Of a DNA stretch of 64,000 nt, positions 1 to 12,000 are shown piece after piece. The notes below the pieces were generated by a model that worked only from the letters and a program-made list of their open reading frames with translations, made no database searches and was not told the origin of the DNA. Every line of letters begins with the position of its first letter. Position 1 is the stretch's first letter. The position numbers and the translations under genes are program-made. This DNA comes from Euonymus europaeus (Eukaryota > Streptophyta > Magnoliopsida > Celastrales > Celastraceae). The stretch lies in the NCBI GenBank assembly GCA_963580455.1, contig OY756961.1, positions 7,297,001 through 7,361,000 of the forward strand, read 5' to 3'.

Positions 1-940
1 CCTTAGTGCGGCCTTCCTAATGACAGGGTAAGTGAGAATTTTATATTCTCTGAGGAAAAAGAGGGATTTGACGTCATTTGATGAGCATCATCAAATGTAA
101 AAAGTAAGAAATGTAACGATTATTAAACTTAATGATTTACATTTTGACCTTAAGTATGATAAAGAAATGGACCTGCGCCAGAAAATGATTTAGAAAAGAG
201 AGAAATAATGCAGGAAAGGAGCTTTTAGTAAATTGAACTAGCTAGGATACAAAAAATGGCATATGTAGAATTTGAAGGATTAAATCTCAAAAATCCATGG
301 GCCATGGCAAACTGCCTCTGAAATCAATCCGACATACATAATAGGATTTGTATTATTCAATTGGATGCATGGGTTCATGGAAATCGTTTCGAAATTAGAG
401 TTTCAATCATTTGAAAAAAGGTAAATACTCGGATTTCAATAAGTTTTCAGGTTTTTCAGAAGAATTGCAACTTACAGGACAACTTCAAAGAAACACCAAG
501 GCTATTGAAGACAGAAAAGAGAATAAAGCACCATATTCATTCATGCTTCTAAAGAAAACTAAACACTTGATATTTCATCGCCAAAAGCTTTAGTCAAATA
601 TTTGTATTTCTAGGCTTTATGCTAATATTTGATGGGATAAGTACATCTTATTGGGACCAAATCAACCAAGACTCACAAGTAAATAGGATATGAAGAGTAT
701 ATATAAAACTTCTAGATGCTAGAAAATTCTAGGCAAGACTAAACTGCTAAAGCACACCAAATATTCAAAAATACCAGATTACAATTTTACCTTGAAAAAC
801 AAATACACAACGAAAAATGGTATCATCAGGAAATAGAAGAAACAGAAAAAAAACGTTGTCCTGAATCTCCAAATGGACAAGTTATGCAAAAGAATGTCTG
901 AGAAAAAGAGGGTAAAAAGTAGCTTGCTAAGTATCCCTCC
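1..940. other. AT-rich DNA with no recognisable gene
   Basis: No convincing coding exon or named repeat was found here. On the minus strand a CCTCAG acceptor-like site at 50-55 precedes an open 16-codon stretch running off the window edge, but nothing links it to the SDG41-like gene on its right. The missing 3' exons of that gene could lie in or beyond this stretch. Confidence 0.4.
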
Positions 941-1662
941 CAAGCCAGTGTTTCATGAATGCTAAAGAGCCCAGCCTAATAACCCATCCTAACAGTCAAA
1001 TTGGCCCAGGCCCAGCCCACATCCATGAGTGCACTCATGAATCAGCTGTAGTCCAACAAGCCTCCACAATCAAAGCTCATCTCTATCATGTGAAAACCTA
1101 TTGGACATCTTACAGAGTGGCATTAGCCATCCTTATAAATAACACTTCATATCCCCATCTTTCCGATGTGGGATGGTGTAACAATCTCATGTTCTTGTCA
1201 AGCCAACACCTGCATTGGCACACTCTGCAAATACCATGAAACACGGGATTCACAGACCCTTCCTACCCAACCCCGGATCTACAAGTAGCCCCACACGCAG
1301 ACAAGGCCCATTCCAGACATGCTGGACAAGGGGCCACACACAAGCCCACAGTCGGGAGACCGAAACCCCTCTCAAGCAGTCAAGCTAGTGTTTCATGGAC
1401 GCTGGAGAGCCCAAACCATATCCCACCCTAACAGTCCAATAGGCCTAGTCCGCATCCATAGGCACACCCATGAACCGGTTGTAGTCTAATGGACCTCCAC
1501 AATAAAGACTCATCCCTACCCTATCATGCGAAAACCTATTGGACATGTTAATCCTTATAAATAACACTTCACATCCCCATCGTTCCAATGTGGTATGTGT
1601 GTAACAATCCCTGCTCTTACCGAGTCACGTCGGAAAGATGTGGGATGTGTGTAACATAGCTT
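941..1662 (+). repeat. Diverged tandem duplication (period about 440 bp), probably retrotransposon-derived
   Basis: Copy 1 starts at 941 and copy 2 at 1381. Both begin with CAAGC(C/T)AGTGTTTCATG and share the blocks AAAACCTATTGGACAT, CCTTATAAATAACACTTCA and a TTCC(G/A)ATGTGG(G/T)AT block near their right ends. A TATAAATA box is kept in each copy and the GATGTGGGAT words resemble plant LTR retrotransposon ends. The copies differ by many substitutions and indels, so the duplication is old. It lies downstream of SDG41 exon 4, where the next exons would be expected, so it may sit in a long intron. A source family could not be named. Confidence 0.6.
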
Positions 1663-1915
1663 AAGACATGAAACTCCAGGGAAGGTACGATCACAGACAG
1701 AATGCAAAATTGGAATTGAAGAAAAGAACAAAGCATATGATGAAATGCTTCTAATTCTATATTACCTAGAGTGTAAATGAAAATAAAATAAAATAAGAGC
1801 CGAAGTAAAAGTTATAAAAGAAAAACTTTCCTAAAGTCTAACAAGCTCCTCAAGTCTTACAGAAATTTACAAGTTTAGATATGCATATTCTAAACTTAAT
1901 TTCTAAAATGGTTAC

Positions 1916-3839
1916 CTGCAACCTCAGATCAACATAGGTAGGAGGTGATGAATCACACCGCTTACAGCAACAAATAAACTGATACTTTGACCACAATTCT
2001 GATTGCCTCACTGCCTGGAGAACTAAATGATTGGATGTGAAAACAAATTTGAAACGGCAAAAAAAAAAAACCCATCTTTTTAATCAGGGATAGAAGCAAG
2101 GAAATGCCATCATCTTAACATACCCAGAAAATGAGTGGTTCACAACAAACTAACCTCAAGGACTGTAACAGACCATACTGAGTGAATTAATGGGTACTTC
2201 CTCATTACCTCAAAGGCTTTTACAGTATGTCTGTAATGTCATATGGGAACTATAATATTTGACATCGTACTAAATATATGGCAGCAATATTAGAAATGGT
2301 GATGATGCTTCAGCTACAAAAAATAACTGAACTTCTGATCATCCCTTGCCCATGATTAGAACACTTTACTACAATTACTATATGGAACTACATTAGTTGA
2401 GGAATGCAATTACATAATGCTTGTGCGAGCAATCAACACATGGTAAGAGGGCATATAGGTAGAGCTATATGATGATATAGGTTCACATGTTATTGCCAGT
2501 ATAGTTAGACATATGATTCTATGGTTAAGGAACAACAACTTGACATTATCTTCTGGGCAAGTACAATAATGCATCATTAATGTTTAACATCAGTAATACA
2601 AAAACTTGTAAATATTTATATATCATTGTAGTAACCATTCTAACCAATCAACAACACAGTTGCAAAGTTCACTATGCAATCATCCAGAAATCACATAAGT
2701 CATACACGCATGGTCTATCTATAAACTCCAAAGGACATATTAGAATAAATCATAAAAAAAAGAAAATGTAAATACCTTGGGTTGCAACAAGTCAATGTAT
2801 GCAATAGTCACCTCCTCGCCTTTCTTAATCCTCCTAATGCTTCTAACAATGATTTTCGGACCGTAATTCTTGCACCCTGCATATCGAAACACAATTATGG
2901 AGAAAAACAACAAAGAGGTTAAAGAATATTCAAATAAATAAAAGCCGAACTTCCCACAAGGAAGTAAGAGGAGTAGGAGATTCAAAATAAAAAGAATAAC
3001 CTTGTATTGATTGCTTATGAGTACAGACACTTGTATCTCCCTGCACCAAACCCTAACTAATAAATCCACGGGAAATACTTCCACTAAACTCAAAAAATGT
3101 AGCAGATTCATTGTGTCTTTACTTGAATGGCAGATGGAACGATACGAAGCACAGACTCTCCCGAAAAAGAGGAGTCGGCATTGGTAGAATTGAGGAAAAA
3201 CCGGTAACAAGCACTGGGAGAACAGTTGTGATTTATCCAAGAGAACCTCGTGTCGTACACAGCAATTCCTATGGCCCGCCCATCAGCATCCTGCACTTCC
3301 ACAGCATTCGTAATAACCAAGCAGAGCGCGGCCTCCTCCCAAACAACATCGTCTTCATCGTCCTCAGTAACACCACATCGAGCCCGTCTAGCGGCAGCCA
3401 TTTCCCTCGCTCCATCACGAATTCTGGTCAAAATCTCTGTGTTTCCGGAGGAGAGAAGTTTGTGGCGGTTAGTCAACAAACCGGCGATTCGATCAATTTT
3501 CGCGGCTGAGTCGGGGAGGGAGATGGCGAGGCGGAGGGCTGCGCGCAGGTCGGCGGAGTCATCGTCGGGGATGGAAGGGGAATGGAGGAGGTGGAATTCG
3601 GCGCTGGAGAAGTGGATAGGGGAGTCGGAAGAGGAGCATTTTGGAGAGCAGTAGAAGACATGGTGGGGGGAGGAAGGGTTTGGGAGAAGTGGAGGGTATC
3701 GGAGGGAGGTGGAGAGGGGCGAGAAGCAGGAGGAACAGTGAGAGAGAAGGAAGGAGTTGTGTAGAGAGTATGCTACGGGAGGGAGTGGTGGGGTTATGTC
3801 TCGTCCCATCTCTGTGTCTTCGCTTGCTCTCATCTCCAT
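1916..3839 (-). CDS. SDG41: SDG41-like SET-domain protein, 5' four exons (3' part missing from window)
   Basis: Four coding exons were built by splice phase: 3123-3839, 3001-3040 (40 nt), 2776-2876 and 1916-2014, giving 319 residues in one frame. Exon 1 starts at the ATG of MEMRASEDTEMG, which fits the usual start of this family; upstream in-frame ATGs at 3866 and 3914 are possible. It contains the SET-type motif SWINHNCSPSACY. Exon 3 has KKGEEVTIAYIDLLQPK, the usual end of a SET domain, and exon 4 has a post-SET cysteine cluster (FICCCKRCDSSPPTYVD). Arabidopsis SDG41 is about 560 aa with a TPR-like C-terminal half; that half was not found left of 1916, where a GT donor begins the next intron. 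Family members are putative protein lysine methyltransferases with a split, divergent SET domain, so activity is uncertain. The same-strand neighbour upstream is the PLM-like gene. Confidence 0.88.
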
Positions 3840-5084
3840 CTCCGTCTCCGTCTCCGTCTCTTCCATTCTTGAATTTCTTTTTGAGTTTTTCAGCCAATCG
3901 TGAGTTTCATACACAAAAAGAGCGTTCCTTTGAAGAGTCGAAGTTGTATTCTACTCTTTCATAGCCAATACCAAAATGTTTCTTTTAAAGAAAATCATAT
4001 CTAGGCATCTAGCCATATTTTGGGAAGTCATAATATTCCATTATTTTATTAATTTTTATATTTTAATTAATTATTTTATTTCTTAATCAATATATTGAAT
4101 ATTTATTTAATTTTACGATTTTATTCTAATTAATTATTAGTCTGTTAAGGTTGTAGGTTATAACATGTAAATCCGATACATGAGTCGGTTAGGATTTAGC
4201 GAGTTCATTCTTTTTAAGATTAACATTTATTGTTTAGTTATGGATTACCATGAACTCCTAAAATATGAGTTATTTATCACTATCATTTCTTTAAACCATA
4301 TCAAAATTATTTAAAAAACATTCAAAAAATTATTTAAATTTCCAAAATCAAAATTGTTCTGTTCAATAACTGTTTATCATCAGATATCTGTGTTTAACTT
4401 TTAATTTTTATTCCTTTTTCATAAATATATATCTAATAACAACAAATGAACAATTGAATTAATGGTTGAGTAATTTAGTGTTTTATATATATATTTTTAG
4501 AACTTATTTGTAATTGAGGATAGAATTGGCCCATATGCGATTTTGGTTTAGGGATCAGATTGATTTTGGTTCAAGCTACTCTAATTGTTTGGTAATGGAC
4601 TAAGTATTTTAAATCCGACATTAAATCAAAACCTATTTAAGACCATGATATATTTGAAAAAAAAATCAAAACTATTTTGAAATCTTATAATATCAAGTTT
4701 TGGGTTTTTAACTGATCAAGATACCCGAGGAATAGTGTGAAGTTTGGAGTTTTAAACCGATCGAATCCCTTACAACAATGTCTATTGGATCAATTTTTTT
4801 GCCATCCCTGTTGTTGAGGAACACTACTAGAATGTGATAATCGAGCCGGGTTGCGCCCTATTTGAAAAGAGTCAGGGTCTGGAATCGTCCATTAATTTAT
4901 TACAAAAGTTGAGACTCAAATTCTCATAGTTGGACTCGGATTTTTGCTTATACAAAAATAAATAAATAAATTACCAGCTGAAATTTGTATCTAATCCTCA
5001 CAAAAATGTGATGTAAAATTACAGTCTAACCTCTAAAACCGTGGTATCAGGATATCAGCTAAAAAAAGATCACCTAAAAAAAGA
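3840..5084. other. AT-rich intergenic DNA between SDG41-like and PLM-like genes
   Basis: This holds the presumptive SDG41 promoter and 5' UTR and the 3' UTR of the PLM-like gene. At about 4140-4260 lies a single diverged copy of the unit found in tandem at 28100-28350 (words AATCCGATAC, GTTAGGATTTAGCGA, TTTATTGTTTAG). No other gene or element was recognised. Confidence 0.5.
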
Positions 5085-8000
5085 TCACCCATCACTCGTC
5101 CATGTAAAAGCCATGAGCACCACTGTTAAGGCAACGAAGATTGTCGCACATGGAAACAACCACATTACCCTACTCGGGACTCTGTTCTGGCTATCGTCAT
5201 TGCATAGCTCAACCTCCTTCAGAAGCTCTCTCACTTCATCCATGTCCGAGTCCTTCGCAGCTTGTATTAGTCGACTTTGAATCTTCTCTAGTTTCTTCAG
5301 CCTTCTGCCTCTGGATGCATCTTTGGTTGGCCAAATAAAACCTGTCATCTTCCAAAGTAATACACCCACATAGATGGCCACAATGCAGTCAACACTGTAA
5401 TGGTGTCGTTCTCGTATCTCTCTCTGAGCACTGTGCAGTACAAGTAACCAGACGAGAACTGAGCCAAAGCCTCCATAAGCTTCCTGCAATCATTTCGACA
5501 TGTACATCTAGGTGTAAAAAAACATTGGACAATGGGGAATGCAGTCTTTAAAAAGTACGAAAAATCACCGTCCAAGCGGCAGCGGTTAATACAGCAACAA
5601 GCATGTGGCCGCTGTATAACAGGTCATTGCAGCCACCTCCAGCTTTTGTCAGTACACTGTACCACCTTGGTCCTTCTGACGGAGTGGGTCGAAGGAAATC
5701 AATAAGAAAGTTCATTGAACCCCAGTCAGGACGGTAGTCAGCAATGTAGTTACCAGTATCAGCTGAAACACAGAGAAAAATGCTGGGATCAATTTCTGAA
5801 AGGAAAAACAAATGTCAAGGGTTACTGACAGCTTGTTAACTGCTTGACAGTAAGGTTCAGAGCTTCGCCATGCATTAGCAAAGTAAAGACTTTCAAAAAA
5901 AACTTCAAACCATAGTCTAAATTTAGATAGAAAATTAGGCTGTCTAAAGAATGAATTAAATCAGTACCGTGATCAAACATTTATTTCATAAGAAAGGAGC
6001 TATGACATGTTAGGCTAAAAGCATGCCAGATGCCATATACGCTATAGACACCATCATAAATAAACCGACGAAAAAAGTTTCAAGGCTAAACACGATATCA
6101 ATTGACAAAATAATGAATATCAAAATAGAATCTGAGAAAAGACATTCATCTAAGGCAAATTGCATTTCATGTTGAAAACATACCGTATGCTATATCTTGA
6201 TATATTATCTGACGAATTGCATTAGCATCAGTAGCATACGGAACATAATATTTTTGAGCCCAATGATGAGGGTATCCGGGGACTCTAAACCGAGATTGAG
6301 CACACCAAGGCCGTGCTGATGGTAAAATTGTAGATGCAAAAGTTATAGCCCGAAGAAGACGGCCAATTGCCATTGCAAACATGTACCGTGCGCCTAGCCC
6401 AAGACCAGGAGCTTCTACAGAATCAAAGAGAACAGAGAATGCCAGCATCATAAACAACATAAGGAAATGGTGCAAATTAATAATACGGGCTCTCAATATC
6501 TCAACCACTGGTTCTGGAAGTTTCTCATTTAATGCCAGAAGCACCCACTGACCAGTGTCCGGAAGAGGAGGTGTATCCCTGTTGAATATGATCAACCCCA
6601 GTCAAAAATCATGTTAAAATTTTTTTAACCAAAATCTTAAAAGTCATTGACGTTGTCTAAGTAAAGCACTTTCCAAGAGAAGTGAGACTCAAGATCACAG
6701 GATGCATAGATTAAATTCTATCTGAAATCTGTCTATTCTTGCTACTTCAGGCAGTGAACATATAACTCAATCTACTTTCTGGCACACCTTGTAAAATGTA
6801 CTACCTGTCTACAAGTGATTAGTTTGATATGTTTCATGCATCAAGAAAAACAATAGATGCCTGAGTGGACCTCCTCATTGTATTATCGCGAGACATTATG
6901 GCCTTGATTAAAAACCAAAATACAATGTTGATAGTAACTTTGCATGATAAACTACCGACATAATATGATTAGAGAAAAAATTGGGGCATAATAAATATTT
7001 CATATTTGGGATATAGGCCTCACCACCACAAAATAGAAACCATATCTTTAAGATGAGTAAAATTCATTTTTCATGCAGGAAACAATAGGTAAACAACTCC
7101 TATGAATAGGATAAAAATATTTGCTTGATCATGTGGGAATCAATATGGATAAAAATTCTCTACCATTTTTCACCCCTATAACTCTACCATTGAGCTACAT
7201 ATTTGCTTGTTCATGTGGGAATCAATATGGATAAAAATTCTCTCCATGTAAAATTTGAAAAGAAAGGAGGTCTTCTTGTTAATATATGCTACTTGTGCAA
7301 AAGGGAAGAAGACTTTGTCAATCACTTGCAGCTGCATTGCCTATGAACTCGGAAGGTTGGGAATCGGGTTGTTATCTCTAGGGAAATAAACAGGGTTATG
7401 AGTGACAATCTTGTATCCGAGCAAGTAGCATGGAAGTTTTGTTTCAGAAACAAGACCAACAGAGTATTATTCAGCTTATTCCAATGGCTATCTGTTTGCT
7501 AGTGTGGAAGGAAGGAGAGGAACAACAGAGTCTTTGAAGACAAAGAAACTTCTTTTGACTACTTTATGGCTAATTGATTTAGCACTGGAAAACTTCAGTA
7601 ATGTTTCAGATAAGAAATTCTCCGATAGCATTAGCTTATCTGTCTTGTAAATTGCATTGTTTTTTTTTACCTTGGTGCTCCTTATTATTAACATCCTTTT
7701 CACATTTAAAAAAAAAGAATGGTCCATTGACTCAAATTTTGGTAGCCAAAGCATGTCTAGCTTAATGGACAATGTATACAACTACGCAGATTAACTTGTC
7801 CATAATATCGCGATAATAAAAACACAAATATCCCAAAAATTACAGACTGTTTCTATGAGTATCTATTTTAGTTTCGTGTGTGTATGTTAGAACACAAATG
7901 CTACTTAAAATCTATCTTGGCACACAACTGCAGGGAAAAAATAACATATTTCTGTCAGCTTTGCAATTTAGATAAAGTTTTAGCTACGTAGCACAGACAT

Positions 8001-8733
8001 GAGCTCGAGTCAGTATCGGAATAATTTCTTCAAAGAGTTTAGTTTTTGAACTACGCATGGTTCAAACGAACAAAACATGCAAAACAAAATTTGAAATTTT
8101 CTTCAGACACGCAAATCGATGCAATGTATTAAGACATGAATGCATTTATGGTTTCCAAATGTAGGACAGCTGCCAATGGCAAAATTATGAGTCATTAAAT
8201 CGATTGATTAATCCTTCAATCAAAACCCTTATCAAAAAGGAAAATCCCAAATCTGGCATCTCTGGTCCGAAAAGTTTCCATTATTGTTCTCTCATATCTA
8301 ATTCAGTCAACATCGCTACTGGCTAGATCAATAACTTTCTCCTCCAAGCAATAGTCCAAACAACAAAAAGAATCAGCAAAAGCATCATATCTGAAGCTAA
8401 AACAAACACGAGATATATAACTGAGTCAATTGCACACCTGTGCCAATCAAGGCCCAGTACGGCGGTGACGAAGCGGACGGAAAGGACTTCGAAGAGAAGA
8501 GCAGCAAGCATGAAGAGCATGGAAGCAACAAAGGGGATGGCTGCGCGAAACTCGGAGGACCAGTGCTTGTAGCTTCTAACACGAGTGATAGCTATCAAAG
8601 CAAGCAGCGACCAGAGAGTCGGCTGGAGCCGCGCGTGCCATGTAGGGGACAGGTGGCGTAGATAGTCGATTGCCACGTATGACATGGCCGCCACACCCAA
8701 ACCGCCGCCTTTCACCGCCGACTGCCACCGCAT
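5085..8733 (-). CDS. PLM: PHLOEM UNLOADING MODULATOR-like / sphingomyelin synthase-family membrane protein
   Basis: Four exons join in phase: 8438-8733, 6184-6578, 5569-5762 and 5085-5483, giving 427 residues and a TGA stop. All introns are GT-AG; intron 1 is 1.86 kb. The protein is hydrophobic with several membrane segments. Exon 3 carries NDLLYSGHMLVAVL and exon 4 carries ERHHYSVDCIVAIYVG. These correspond to the SGH and HHYxxD catalytic motifs of the sphingomyelin synthase/PAP2-like family, so the His-His-Asp triad looks intact. Arabidopsis PLM belongs to this family and is reported to influence sphingolipids, plasmodesmal structure and phloem unloading; the exact substrate is not evident from sequence. 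The C-terminal tail is charged (about residues 350-400) and is followed by a last hydrophobic segment. The start at 8733 gives MRWQSAVKGGGLG with no competing upstream exon seen. Intron 1 contains a LINE scrap and a tRNA-like duplication. Confidence 0.92.
7121..7243 (-). repeat. 42-bp direct repeat around a tRNA-like fragment, in PLM intron 1
   Basis: The block TTGCTTG(A/T)TCATGTGGG through AAAAATTCTCT occurs at about 7121-7162 and again at 7202-7243. The spacer between contains, on the minus strand, TAGCTCAATGGTAGAG, a classic tRNA/SINE A-box. No B-box or cloverleaf was found, so this is a fragment rather than a tRNA gene. Confidence 0.6.
7262..7600 (+). mobile_element. LINE (non-LTR retrotransposon) zf-RVT fragment in PLM intron 1
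   Basis: Translation on the plus strand, with frame changes, gives ICYLCKREEDFVNHLQLHC, the zinc-binding region that follows reverse transcriptase in plant L1-type LINEs. It is followed by KERNNRVFEDKETSFDYF, matching the usual W-x-ERNNR-x-F block of the same domain. The fragment has stops and frameshifts and is antisense to PLM. It is a dead insertion inside the first intron. Confidence 0.75.
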
Positions 8734-9045
8734 GGTGGTAGAGTTAGGAAGAAGGTAAGTGCAAGCTGGAACTTGGGATCCAAGTGGAAGTGGTGGTAAT
8801 TTTGAGAAGAAGGTAAGAGCATCAACAGTGGACTTCTTCAGGAGATTCTATCTTGGTTTGGCCAGGCAGATCTGCTGCTCTGGAGAAGGAAGCAGATAAA
8901 GTTAAAAAATATTTATGGAAGTTTGAATAAATTGAATTAAAATGTATATTTTAAGTTAAAAAATTACTAAGGGAAACAATATTTATTATACACAATATAT
9001 ATGAATATTTATGGTGTGTTCTAAAGCTATATAGTATTATCATTA
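8734..9045. other. Promoter region of the PLM-like gene
   Basis: About 310 bp separate the PLM start codon from the 3' end of the Helitron, so the proximal promoter and 5' UTR must lie largely here or extend into the transposon. No clear TATA box at a typical distance was identified. Confidence 0.4.
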
Positions 9046-12000
9046 CTAGCGTTGTGCCCGCCCGCACGTTGCTGCGGGGCTAACATTTTTTTGACTATTA
9101 TTGGTGGTAAAAAATCCTTGCTCGAGATTCTTGGCATTCTTTTGAAAAGAGTGATGTTGATCTCTTGGGTATGTTGTCCACATTTCTCCATCCCAGGGTT
9201 TGTGGCTTTGATGCCTAAGCTATTTTGTGTTGCCTCAACTTACTTGCAGAGGGAATAAGAAGTTTGAAACAGTGATAATATGAAGCAATTTCTACTTTGT
9301 AACAAAAACAACAACTGTAAACAAAATAAACAAATGCCAAGTAAACAATAACAAACTCTGTCAACAACAAACAAAAAGTAGACATGACGGGTTTGAGGAT
9401 TTAAGAAATCAAGAATTCTCTGTTGAGGGAGACATTGGCCACTGGTTTTGATAACAGCAAATGGCTCTAGGAATTCAACAAAAGTAGATGCCATGGTTAA
9501 AACTGAGAGCAAACACAAACCAAGGGTGCCATGGATTTTCACATAGACATGCAGAAGATGATCAGTATCATAATCATAATCATAGTCTAGAGGCCATCTC
9601 TTATTTAGTGCTTACCTTCATTTTTAACATATTGTTGAAACCAATTCCAGTGTATTCCTCATCACTGATCTCTTCACCACTGTCGTCGACATATGTCCTG
9701 TTTCAAAGAAAGTTACCCAATAGAGGCAAGTTACAAAGAAAGTTTGCTGACTCGATCTCTCCTCTCACTTTTCTAAAATCTATTCCAAACACAAATCGAA
9801 GAGTATTCACAAAAGGAATGAAAGAGAATGGCAAACAAATTGGAATCGATAAGAAGATGAACAAATTGGATCAAAAGCAAACTGCAAATCAGATAACTTG
9901 CCTAGAGGCCACAAAACACACAATCCTTGACAGAATCAGCAGCGAAACAAACAAAATTTAAAAAAGGTGTCAAAAGAAGCACCCAGGAGTGAAAACCATT
10001 AATGCAGTATACATCCATACACTGTACAAACCTGGAGTTCTCCAATCCTTTTCAGCAGAGGCAACCAAAGAAGCTCTTCCTATAAACATGAAAAGGAATA
10101 ACAGTTAAAGCAAACATGACATGGTAAACAATCGCTAAAAAAAGGCCAAGCTATAGCCCAAGTAAGAGAGGAGTTACCCATACAAACAACAGAATTAATG
10201 TGAGAATAAACTCTAATAGAAAGATATTTCAATCATAAATTTCACAGGCGCTGTTCATATAAAATAATGAATTGCAAGATTGAGAAATGAGAAAAGGAGA
10301 ATCGTATAGGAAATTCTCTAACAAAGAGAGAAGGGATAGCAGAGGGAAAAATTCGGACCCACCCAGATTCCTGAGGAAACCAACCTGTCTGAAGGAGTCT
10401 ATAGTGGGCTATGTAGTCAAACTGATCAGGATTAACTTTACCCTACCCAATCTAAAACCACCATCACTACCATCTTATCTTTTCGTAACTTCGGAAGACA
10501 CGCTATTTTTTCCACTTAACTTCGCCTATGCTCCCATCCTCATCAATCCCTTTTCATCTCACCTGCAACTACAAATATCAATTACCACATAAACAACATA
10601 AATTTCCCAATCACCGTAGAAATAGGAAATCCTCTAATAGAGAAGATGAGGGAAAAAAAACAAACCTAGTTAGTGTCATAAAAAGTCTAGACATATGATT
10701 ATTTATGTTATTCCACATGATAATATATTCATTATTATCATATGACGCACATGAATAAATCCAATATATTCCTAATAACTTCTCCCAAGATGATATATCA
10801 ATTAAAGGATTAACAAATGTACTATACAACTGAAGATAGTAGATGAATTCCACAATTAGGAAATCAACAATTAAATAGCCGGCCGCATCATACCTCATAT
10901 AACTTGTGTAAAGTAGCTATAGGCACAGAGTCACCGTTGAAAAAAATGAGAGACAAACTGAGAGAACAAAACCAGCATGTTTGCATTAGAAATGTTATGG
11001 AACGCCATTTTTTTTATGTAGGTTCTGTGTGAAAAAGAGGATAGAAAAGGAAGCTCCATGTATAGTAGGGACAATCAGGGCTAAAATAATTATATCTTTG
11101 CTATATAAGTCATATAGACATGGTTGCATTGACACTCATAGTCGGCAAACAGAGAACCATAAAACATTGAGAGCCATACTGATAGAAATTCAAGATCACT
11201 GATAAATCAAGACGAAATACCTACAAACCCAGACCCAGCTCATAAAAAATGCTATTCCACCTTCAAAAGGTTCCTATGCCTGGTATTTTTAATGGTTTAT
11301 CACAGCAGTGGTTTCATGCACACCTAAGCACCTGAAATTAACCCAGCAGTCCAGCAGAATGACCCCCAAAAGAAGAACAAAACCTTAAAACCAACCTGAT
11401 TATCTGTGAGATCAAGAGACCATGAATCACTCAAGTTGTGAGGGTGTGGCCTTCTCTTTTATCTGTGTTTGCTTCTACTGCGAAGTTGCCCTCTTTCCTC
11501 TCACGTTGGTTTTCCTAAGTCGGACCTCGTCGCAGCCGATTTGAGAACTGAAGTTGACAGCGACAATCGCAGAAAAGGAAATTTCAGGATTTAATTTCAG
11601 CATCAACATTACCATCTACATCATGTTCACGAATATGTCTATAACATCATTGAAAGCATAGCAAAAGTAAGAAAAAGAAAGAGCACTTGCCTTGATTGAT
11701 AAGAAGAGGTGTGTTGTCCAGAAAGGTCCTTTTGCACCACTATTCCATCGTCCAAGAACAAAACTGTTTAGCAGTTCAAATTTAAATGTAAAAAAAAAAT
11801 TGAAATTGAAAACGAACTTAATCCATTAAACTCCGAGAACATGAACAGTCTCCCATAAGGCAGAAAATCATTAAAAAAAAGCATGCACAAAATTGAAGAA
11901 AAAGAATAAGAAAAATACCTGGGTACACACTTCCTCACAAGTCTCATCAGTCTTGTTAAAATTATCATACCTATCAGACATGATTAACACTAATTAAAAA

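Noticed and set aside
1..49. Possible further SDG41 exon on the minus strand after a CCTCAG acceptor
   Set aside because: Only 16 codons, phase does not join exon 4 directly, and the peptide does not resemble the family's C-terminal half.
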